This document shows, piece after piece, positions 18,021 to 25,600 of a stretch of 64,000 nt of DNA. A model generated the notes under the pieces. That model did not search any database and had not been told where the DNA came from. It worked only from the letters and a program-made list of their open reading frames with translations. Both the position numbers and the translations under genes were made by a program. Source of the stretch: CAIQIA01 sp945861105 (lineage in GTDB: Bacteria > Cyanobacteriota > Cyanobacteriia > PCC-6307 > Cyanobiaceae); assembly GCA_947488815.1 (NCBI GenBank), contig CANLCC010000003.1, positions 25,556 to 89,555 on the forward strand, written 5' to 3'. Positions within the stretch are counted from its first letter, which is position 1. Every line of letters begins with the position of its first letter.

Positions 18021-18344
18021 TTACCCTCCGGGCTCTGCCCCCCCCGGCTGCCCTGCCCCCCGCCGGCGGATCTGCCAGCGCTGCAGCAGCATCAGCCCTC
18101 CGGTCACCAGCATCCACAGCAGTCCCAGGCCGTTGAGCAGCACGTATACCGTCTCCCCCTGCGGCCCCAGCCATTCCCCCTCGTGCAGCCGCATCAGCAG
18201 GTGCACGCTGTCGCGGCTGAGCCCCCCCCAGTCCCGCAGCAGCCGGTAGGCCATGCCACTCAGCACCGTGAGCAGCAGCGGTGCCAGCACCACCGGCGCC
18301 AGGCGGGCGTGCCAGCGGCGCAGCACGGGCAGCAGGGCGGTCAC
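18021..18344 (-). CDS. PepSY-type small membrane protein (107 aa)
   Basis: The start is GTG at 18344, chosen because GAGGAGG lies 8 nt upstream; the long open frame upstream is antisense to map. The 107-residue protein has two clear membrane helices (about 14-32 and 70-90) around a loop with DWGGLSRDSVHLLMRLHEGEWLG, a layout matching short PepSY-associated membrane proteins. It is divergent from map with a 64-nt gap. Function unknown; possible links to iron or flavin chemistry in larger PepSY proteins cannot be assumed here. Confidence 0.72.
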   Translation of the reverse strand: MTALLPVLRRWHARLAPVVLAPLLLTVLSGMAYRLLRDWGGLSRDSVHLLMRLHEGEWLGPQGETVYVLLNGLGLLWMLVTGGLMLLQRWQIRRRGAGQPGGAEPGG

Positions 18345-18408
18345 GGGGTGCCTCCTCGACGATGGGGACAGGGTTGATAGTTTGAAGGGGCTGGTCAGCC
18401 CCCCTGGC

Positions 18409-19272
18409 ATGAATCTGTTCGCCGATCTGCTGGCCGCTTCCCGCCCCGGCACCCCCTCCTCCGCCTCCGCCCTCACGGCCACCGGTCCGCGCATCGACCG
18501 GGGCCGGCGTGGCATCGAGATCAAGTCGGCCCGCGAGATCGCGATCATGCGGCGCTCGAGCCGCATCGTCGCCACCGTGCTGCGCGAGATCTCCGAGATG
18601 GTGCAGCCCGGCATGACCACCGGCGACCTCGATGCCTACGCCGAGAAGCGCATCCGCGCCGAGGGGGCCGTGCCCAGCTTCAAGGGCTACCACGGCTTCA
18701 CGGGCACCATCTGCGCCAGCATCAACAACGAGGTGGTGCATGGCATCCCCAGTCCCCGGCGGGTGATCCGCGACGGCGATCTGCTCAAGGTCGACACGGG
18801 GGCCTGCTTCGACGGGTATCACGGCGACAGCTGCATCACCATCTGCGTCGGCCAGGCCAGCGACGAGGCCCGGCGGCTGGCCCGTGTCGCCCAGGAGTCG
18901 CTGATGCAGGGCCTCGCCCGCATCCGTGCCGGCAGCACCCTGCTGGAACTGGCCGGCGCCGTGCAGGACCACGTCGAGGGCCATGGCTACGCCGTCGTTG
19001 AAGACTTCACCGGCCATGGCGTCGGCCGCAACCTCCACGAAGAGCCCTCGGTGTTCAACTACCGCACCGACGACCTGCCCAACGTGACCCTGCGTTCGGG
19101 CATGACCCTGGCCGTCGAGCCGATCCTCAACGCCGGCGGCAAGGCCTGCCGCACCCTGCGGGACCGCTGGACCGTCGTCACCCAGGACGGCAGCCTCTCG
19201 GCCCAGTGGGAACACACCGTTCTCGTCACCGCCGACGGCTGCGAGATCCTCACGGATCGCGACGCCGTGTGA
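18409..19272 (+). CDS. map: Methionine aminopeptidase type I
   Basis: The enzyme removes the N-terminal Met from nascent proteins. From the ATG at 18409 it has 287 residues: a ~30-residue extension, then the pita-bread fold starting at IDRGRRGIEIKSAREIAIMR. The metal ligands are in VDTGACFDGYHGDS, FTGHGVGRNLHEEP, AVEPIL and QWEHTVLV (Asp, Asp, His, Glu, Glu). The family substrate His is in GYHGFTGTICASINN. Its 3' end overlaps the convergent dehydrogenase gene by 23 nt. Confidence 0.96.
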   Translation: MNLFADLLAASRPGTPSSASALTATGPRIDRGRRGIEIKSAREIAIMRRSSRIVATVLREISEMVQPGMTTGDLDAYAEKRIRAEGAVPSFKGYHGFTGTICASINNEVVHGIPSPRRVIRDGDLLKVDTGACFDGYHGDSCITICVGQASDEARRLARVAQESLMQGLARIRAGSTLLELAGAVQDHVEGHGYAVVEDFTGHGVGRNLHEEPSVFNYRTDDLPNVTLRSGMTLAVEPILNAGGKACRTLRDRWTVVTQDGSLSAQWEHTVLVTADGCEILTDRDAV

Positions 19273-19978
19273 CCGCGCGGTAATAGAGCTGCCGGGCCGC
19301 TTCCACCGCCGGCATCAGCAGCCAGGTGAGGGGGTTGGGGGTGACGATCACCAGCCGGCGACCGGCGGCGGCCTGGTGCAGCACGGCCCGCGCCACCCCT
19401 TCGGCCCGCATCACCCCGTAGGGATTGAGCTCGGATCGGAAGGGCCCCAGCACCAGCCGTCGCACCGTGCAGCTGCCGTCGGCATCGAGGCTGCGCAGGC
19501 TCACCAGTTCCCCCAGCGTCCGCTTGCTGATTTCGTAGAGGGGGCTGAAGGCCGGACTCACCTCCGCCTCGGAGGTGTTCACCCAGACCTCCCGCGGCCG
19601 TCCCGGCCGGGGGGGCAGGGCCAGCATCAGCTCGAACAGCCGCAGGGCGCTGAGGGTGTTGACCTCGAGGCTGCGGCGCAGGGCCTCGGCGTCGCGGGCC
19701 CCCAGCGGGTTGATGCCGTGGTTGATCACCAGCACATCGAGACCGGCCAGCACCGGTGCCAGGGCCTCCTCCTCGCCCACGGCCCAGGCCACGGTCTCGA
19801 TGGGCTGGCTGCTGCCGTCGTCCAGCTCAAGGCTGAGGGCGGCCTGGCCATGCCGCAGGGCCACGGGGTCGGCCCCCGCCTCCAGCAGGGAGCGCAGCAG
19901 GGCACGCCCCAGGGCGCCGCCGGCCCCGGTCACCCCGCAACGGCGGCCGGCGTACGGGGAGGTCGCCGCAGCGTCCAT
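19250..19978 (-). CDS. Short-chain dehydrogenase/reductase
   Basis: The 242-residue protein has a Rossmann fold with a TGAGGALG cofactor loop (about 17-24), the NHG element (LVINHGINPLG), and the YEISK pair of the active site (YxxxK) near residue 151, with Ser/Thr in NTSEAEVS before it. The C-terminus contains a hydrophobic LTWLLMPAVEAARQLYYRAV, suggesting membrane association. Substrate unknown. It is divergent from the BioD/DRTGG gene with 47 nt between starts. Confidence 0.88.
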   Translation of the reverse strand: MDAAATSPYAGRRCGVTGAGGALGRALLRSLLEAGADPVALRHGQAALSLELDDGSSQPIETVAWAVGEEEALAPVLAGLDVLVINHGINPLGARDAEALRRSLEVNTLSALRLFELMLALPPRPGRPREVWVNTSEAEVSPAFSPLYEISKRTLGELVSLRSLDADGSCTVRRLVLGPFRSELNPYGVMRAEGVARAVLHQAAAGRRLVIVTPNPLTWLLMPAVEAARQLYYRAVTRRRDP

Positions 19979-20025
19979 GGGCCCGTCGCAGCTTCGGTAG
20001 ATTCTCGCACTATTGGCCTGGACCC

Positions 20026-21114
20026 ATGGGGCACCCGAGCGTCACCCTGCTGCTGGGGTCCTGCGAGGCCTTCAGCGGCAAATCGGCCCTCGTCATGGGT
20101 CTGGCCCGCCAGCTGCGGTCCCGTGGGGTGCCGATCCGCTATGGCAAGCCCCTCGCCACCAGCCTCGAGGAGGCCCGCGACGAGGGACCGCTGCTCGATG
20201 ACGATGTGCGTTTTCTCGGCGATTTCTTCGATCTGCCGCCGGAGGCGCTGCTCCCTTCCCTCTGCGCCCTCGGCGAGGAAGCGACCCGCCGCCAGCTGCT
20301 CTCCGGCGCCTGCGTGGCCGCCGACACCGCCGTCCGTTCCCTCACCGACCTAATCGGCGCGGCCCCGGGCGTCACCCTGCTCGAGGCGGCGGGATCCCTC
20401 AGCGAAGGTCGCCTCTTCGGTCTCTGTCTGCAGCAGCTGGCCCGTGGCCTGGGGGCGCCGGTGCTGCTGGCCCATGCCTGGGAGGATTCGCGCAGCGTCG
20501 ATTCGTTGCTCGAGGCCCGCGAGGTGCTGGGGGAGCATCTGCTGGGGGTGGTGCTGAACAACGTGCCCGCCGAGCAGATCCCCGCCATGGGCGATGAGGT
20601 GGTGCCGGCCCTCGGCCGGCTGGGGCTGCCGGTCTACGGGGTGCTGCCCCGCAGCCCGTTGCTGCGCAGCGTCACCGTCGGCGAGCTGGTGAACCGCCTG
20701 CGGGCCCGGGTGCTGTGCTGCCCCGATCGGGGCGACCTACTGGTCGAGACCCTGAGCATCGGGGCCATGAATGTCAATTCGGCCATGGAGGTGTTCCGCC
20801 GTCAGCGCAACATGGCCGTCGTCACCGGTGCCGACCGCACCGACATCCAGCTGGCGGCGCTGGAGGCCTCGACCCAGTGCCTGATCCTCACCGGCGCGGC
20901 TGAACCGTTGCCCCAGCTCGTCAACCGCGCCCAGGAACTGGATGTGCCGCTGCTCAAGGTCGAGCACGACACCCTCACCACCGTGGCTGCCGTCGAGAAG
21001 GCCTTCGGCCATGTGCGCCTCCATGAAGCCGTCAAGGCCACCTACGCCTGCCGCATGGTCGCCGAACACTGCGACTTCGCTCCGTTGTTCGAGCGGCTGG
21101 GTCTGGGGGCGTGA
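20026..21114 (+). CDS. BioD-like P-loop/DRTGG domain protein (phosphotransacetylase N-terminal-like)
   Basis: The 362-residue protein has an N-terminal dethiobiotin-synthetase-like ATPase (about 1-210) with the P-loop GSCEAFSGKSALVMG and VVLNNVP, then a DRTGG domain (about 220-340) with TLSIGAMNVNSAMEVFRR and AVVTGADRTDIQLAAL. The same arrangement forms the N-terminus of long phosphotransacetylases, but the acetyltransferase domain is missing. A regulatory or nucleotide-sensing role is likely but unproven. It is followed 59 nt later by the DprA-like gene, an adjacency I recall from other cyanobacteria. Confidence 0.82.
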   Translation: MGHPSVTLLLGSCEAFSGKSALVMGLARQLRSRGVPIRYGKPLATSLEEARDEGPLLDDDVRFLGDFFDLPPEALLPSLCALGEEATRRQLLSGACVAADTAVRSLTDLIGAAPGVTLLEAAGSLSEGRLFGLCLQQLARGLGAPVLLAHAWEDSRSVDSLLEAREVLGEHLLGVVLNNVPAEQIPAMGDEVVPALGRLGLPVYGVLPRSPLLRSVTVGELVNRLRARVLCCPDRGDLLVETLSIGAMNVNSAMEVFRRQRNMAVVTGADRTDIQLAALEASTQCLILTGAAEPLPQLVNRAQELDVPLLKVEHDTLTTVAAVEKAFGHVRLHEAVKATYACRMVAEHCDFAPLFERLGLGA

Positions 21115-21173
21115 ACGCTGCTGGAGACTGACGCTGCTACGGTCGATCCACCGCCGAGTGTGGGCCCCAGCCA

Positions 21174-21686
21174 GTGACCCGGTCCCTTGATCTGCCAGCC
21201 CTCGGCAAGGTGGACACCCTTGCCCAGGAACTTGCGCTCCTGCAGGACACCGGTAAGCGACGCATCGCCATGCTCGGCACCCGCCATGTGCCGGTGGTGT
21301 CGATCCATCTGGTCGAACTGGTGGCCCGCTCCCTCGCCATGGAAGGCCACAGCCTGCTCACCTCCGGCGGCCAGGGTGTCAATGGCGCCGTGATCCGCGG
21401 CGTGCTGGGGGTCGATGCCTCCCGGCTCACGGTCATCCTTCCCCAGAGCATCGAGCGACAACCACCCGAATCCCGCGATCAGCTGAGCGGCGTGCTGCAT
21501 CTGGTGCAGAAGCCCGAGCACGACGCCCTGCCGCTGGTGGAGGCCAGTTCGATCTGCAACCGCGAGATCGTGAGCCGCTGCGATCAGCTCATCTGCTTCG
21601 TGTTCCACGACAGCATCACCCTCATCGACAGCTGCCGCGCCGCCGAAGACCTCGGCAAGGTGGTGACCCTGCTGTATTTCGACTGA
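21174..21686 (+). CDS. DprA-like Rossmann protein (DNA recombination-mediator protein A family)
   Basis: The 170-residue protein, with a GTG start, carries a single Rossmann-like domain: IAMLGTRHVPVVSIHLVELV, the glycine-rich LLTSGGQGVNGAVIRGVLG and LVEASSICNREIVSRCDQLICFV. This matches the short cyanobacterial family annotated as DNA recombination-mediator protein A, related to DprA/LOG folds but lacking the SAM and winged-helix domains of full DprA. A role in natural transformation is therefore not certain. It probably forms a unit with the preceding BioD/DRTGG gene. Confidence 0.75.
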   Translation: MTRSLDLPALGKVDTLAQELALLQDTGKRRIAMLGTRHVPVVSIHLVELVARSLAMEGHSLLTSGGQGVNGAVIRGVLGVDASRLTVILPQSIERQPPESRDQLSGVLHLVQKPEHDALPLVEASSICNREIVSRCDQLICFVFHDSITLIDSCRAAEDLGKVVTLLYFD

Positions 21687-21714
21687 TCCGCCTGACGGAA
21701 TCAGCCCAACGGAA

Positions 21715-22134
21715 TCAGCCTGCCAGCACGGCGCGCAGCCCCTCGGCATAGAGCACCCCTGTGCACACGAGGCCCCCGGCCCAGCAGAGGCCCCGCAGGG
21801 GCGGCACATCACCCACGTAGGCGCCGATGTAGGCCAGCCGCAGCAGCGGATGCAGCCAGGCGGCCAGGGCGGCCGTCGGTGAGGCCACCGCCAGCGTCAG
21901 GCAGAGCAGGGCCGCCGGGGCATGCAGGCCGAAGGCCTCGAAGCTGTTCTGGTGGGCCCAGCTGGCCCGCTGGCCCCAGGGGGGCAACCGGTCGAACATC
22001 GCCCGCGGCGCCCGCAGGTCGGAGAGCTGGAAGTTGGCCCGCGAGCGGGCGGCCCCCAGGGGGATCACGCTCGCCACCACCACCGCGGCCGACAGCAGCA
22101 GGGAGGCGACGTAGGGGAGTGAGGGGCTGACCAC
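21715..22134 (-). CDS. MAPEG family membrane protein
   Basis: About 139 residues from a GTG at 22134, chosen because earlier starts would run into yajQ. Four hydrophobic helices and the internal motif WAHQNSFEAFGLHAPAALL are typical of small MAPEG proteins, a family that includes membrane glutathione S-transferases. Glutathione use by this branch is not established. It lies just before the gamma-glutamyl fusion gene region on the opposite strand, but shared function would be speculation. Confidence 0.75.
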   Translation of the reverse strand: MVSPSLPYVASLLLSAAVVVASVIPLGAARSRANFQLSDLRAPRAMFDRLPPWGQRASWAHQNSFEAFGLHAPAALLCLTLAVASPTAALAAWLHPLLRLAYIGAYVGDVPPLRGLCWAGGLVCTGVLYAEGLRAVLAG

Positions 22135-22195
22135 GGTGGAACAACGGTGGGGCCCCTTTCTAGGCTGGGGAGGTCCCGAGCTGCCGACGTCATCC

Positions 22196-22687
22196 ATGGC
22201 CGACACCTACAGCTTTGACGTGGTCTCCGATTTCGACCGCCAGGAGCTTGTGAACGCCGTTGATCAGGTGCGTCGAGACGTGAGCCAGCGCTACGACCTC
22301 AAGGATTCGGCCACCGAGATCGACCTGCAGGAGCAGGCCATCCTGATCACCACCGCCAGCGACATGACCCTCGAGGCGGTGGTGGATGTGCTGCGTCAGA
22401 AGGCCACCAAACGCAACCTGTCCCCCAAGATCTTCGATCTGCAGCCGGTGGAGGCCGCCGGCGGCAACCGCGTCCGCCAGGAGATCCGCCTGCGGCGCGG
22501 CCTCAGCCAGGACCTGGCCAAGACCCTCAGCCGCACCCTGCGGGACCAGCTCAAGAAGGTCACCGCTTCGATCCAGGGCGACAGCCTGCGGGTGACGGGC
22601 AAGAGCAAGGACGACCTCCAGGCCGCCATCCAGCTGTTGCGTGACCAGGACCTGGAGGTGCCGCTGCAGTTCCAGAACTACCGGTGA
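22196..22687 (+). CDS. yajQ: YajQ family nucleotide-binding protein
   Basis: The 163-residue protein starts MADTYSFDVVSDFDRQELVN, the hallmark of the YajQ/UPF0234 family, and continues with two ferredoxin-like folds (DVSQRYDLKDSATEIDL, RQEIRLRRGLSQDLAKTL). Members bind nucleotides; in some bacteria they bind cyclic di-GMP and act as regulators. It is 4 nt overlapped by the next gene start (GTGA), so the 5-oxoprolinase fusion is probably translationally coupled. Confidence 0.92.
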   Translation: MADTYSFDVVSDFDRQELVNAVDQVRRDVSQRYDLKDSATEIDLQEQAILITTASDMTLEAVVDVLRQKATKRNLSPKIFDLQPVEAAGGNRVRQEIRLRRGLSQDLAKTLSRTLRDQLKKVTASIQGDSLRVTGKSKDDLQAAIQLLRDQDLEVPLQFQNYR

Positions 22688-25600
22688 GCGGCTGGCGCTT
22701 CTGGATCGACCGGGGCGGCACCTTCACCGACCTGGTCGCCAGGGCCCCCGACGGGGCCCTGCATGTGCGCAAGGTGCTCTCCGAGCAGCCCGGCCAGTCC
22801 GGTGATCCGGCCGTGCGGGCCATCCGCTCGGTGCTGGGCCTGGCCGCCGGTGCCCCGCTGCCCCCCGGTGTGATCGAGGAGGTGCGGCTGGGCACCACCG
22901 TCGCCACCAATGCCCTGCTCGAACGCCGCGGTGCGCCGACGCTGCTGCTGCTCAACCGGGGTTTCGCCGACCTGCTGACCATCGGTGACCAGCACCGTCC
23001 TGAGCTGTTCGCCCAGGCGATCGAACGGCCACCGCCGCTGCACCGGCGGGTGCTGGAGGTGAGTGGACGCCTGGCGGCCGACGGCCATGAGCTGGAACCC
23101 TTCGTGCCCGACGACGCCCTCGAACGGGCCCTGCGTCAGGCCCTGGACGATGGCCTCAGCAGCGTCGCCGTGGCCCTGCTGCACGCCCACCGCCAGCCCG
23201 CCCACGAGCAGCGGCTGGGGGCCTGGCTGCGGCAACTGGGGTTCGAGGCCGTGGCCCTCTCCCATGAAGTGAGTCCGTTGCCGCGGCTGGTGCCCCGGGC
23301 CCAGACCACGGTGGTGGAGGCCTACGTGGGGCCGGTGCTGCGGCGCTACCTCGACGGGCTGCAGCGGGACCTGGGCGCCGAGGTGCCCCTGCGGGTGATG
23401 CAGTCGAGCGGGGCCCTGATCGATCCCGCCGGGCTGCGGGCCAAGGACACCGTGCTGTCGGGGCCGGCCGGTGGCCTGGTGGGGGCGGTGCGCACGGCCG
23501 CCGCCGTCGGCGAGACGGTGATCGTCGGCTTCGACATGGGGGGCACCTCCACCGATGTCTTTTACGGAAGCCCCGACAGTGCCGCCGACCGGGCCGAAAG
23601 CACCGACTTCGCTGGCCTGGCCCTGCAGGCGCCGATGTTGCCCCTGCAGACCGTGGCCGCCGGCGGTGGGTCGATCCTGCACCTCCAGGATGGCCGGCTG
23701 CTGGTGGGGCCCGCCTCCGCCGGTGCCGATCCCGGTCCGGCCTGCTATGGCCGCGGCGGACCGCTGACCATCACCGATGCCAATCTGCTGCTCGGCCGCC
23801 TGCGGCCGGAGGGTTTCGCCCCGGTCTTCGGTCGCGACGGTGACCAGCCCCTCGATGGTTCGGTGGTGCGCCACCGGTTCGTCGACCTGGCGGCCGCCCT
23901 CGGGGGCCTCAGCCCCGAAGCGGCGGCCGAGGGGGCCCTGGCGGTGGCGGTCGAGCACATGGCCGAAGCCATCCGGCGGGTGGCCCTCGAGCGCGGCCAC
24001 GATCCCCGTCAGGCCACCCTCTGCAGCTTCGGTGGTGCCGGTGGCCAGCACGCCTGTGCCCTCGCCGAGAGCCTCGGCATGGAACGGGTGCTGCTGCATC
24101 CGCTGGCGGGGGTGCTGTCGGCCTATGGCATCGGCCTGGCCGATGAGCGCGAGCGCCAGGAGCATCCGGTGCGCCGGCCGCTCACCGCCGCGCTGCTGGC
24201 CGACCTGGCGCCCCTGGTGGCCGCCCAGCCGCCGGCGGCGGCCGCGCAGCTGCTGCTGCGGCTGCCGGGCCACGACGGCACGCCGCCGCTGCCGTTGCCC
24301 TGGGGGCCGCTGCAACACCTGCAGGACGGCTTCGCCCGGGCCCATGCCCGCCGCTACGGCGAGGGCTCGGGCGATGGGCTCGTTCCCCTGGTCGAGCGGC
24401 TGGTGGTCGAGACCGTGCGGGCCCCGGGGGAGGCCCCGCTCCGCCGGCCCCCGGTCGAGCCGTGGCAGCCCGCGGCGCCACTGCCGGCCACCGCCCCCGT
24501 GTTTCTGGATGGCCGCTGGCAGCCGTTGCCGCTGCTGCAGCGGTCGCGGCTGCCGCTGGAGACGACCCTGGCTGGACCCGCCCTGGTCCTTGAGGCCACG
24601 GGCACCCTGTTGCTGCGGCCGGGCTGGCGGGCCCGGGGGCTCGGCGACGGGTCGTTGCTGCTCGAGCGCCGCCCCGCCGCCGCCCCTGCCGCCGCCCCTG
24701 CCGATGGCGCCCAGGTGGCTGATCCGGTGCGGCTCGAACTGTTTCACCGCCGTTTCACCGCCATCGCCGAACAGATGGGTACGCGGCTGCAGCGCACCAG
24801 CGTCTCGGTGAACATCCGCGAACGGCTGGATTTTTCCTGCGCCGTCTTCGACGGCCGCGGCGGCCTGGTGGCCAATGCCCCCCATATTCCCGTGCATCTG
24901 GGGTCGATGGGGGCCAGCGTGGTCGATCTGCTGGCGGCGGTGGCCAGCGGTGAGCGGCCGCCGCTGCGGCCCGGTGATGCCTGGGTCAGCAATGACCCCT
25001 TCCATGGCGGCACCCACCTGCCCGACCTGACGGTGATCACGCCCGTGTTCGACCCCGACGGTCCGCCGACCTCGCCGCTGTTCTTCGTGGCCAGCCGCGG
25101 TCACCATGCCGACGTGGGTGGCCTCACCCCGGGGTCGATGCCCCCCCACAGCCGTTCCATCGCCGATGAGGGGCTGCTGCTGCGGAATGTGCCGCTGCTG
25201 CAGGCGGGGGTGGCGGTGGCCGACGACTGGTCGCGGCGGCTGGCGGCCGGCCCCTGGCCGGTGCGGGCGCCGGAGGTGCTGCGGGCCGACCTGCGGGCCC
25301 AGGTCGCCGCCAACCGGCTGGGGGTCGAGCGGCTGCAGGCGCTGGTGAAGCGGGAGGGGGCCACTGCCGTGGCCCTCGAGATGGACCGTCTGCAACGGGC
25401 GGCGGCGGCGGCGGTGCGGCGGGTCGTTGACCGTCTCCACGACGGCAGTGTTCAGGTCGATCTCGACGGTGGCCTGCGCATTGCCGTGGCCATCCGCGTC
25501 GACCGTGGCCGGCGCCGGGTCTGCATCGATTTCAGCGGCACATCGCCGCAGCAGGCCGACAACCGCAATGCCCCCCTGGCCGTCACCCGGGCGGTGGTGC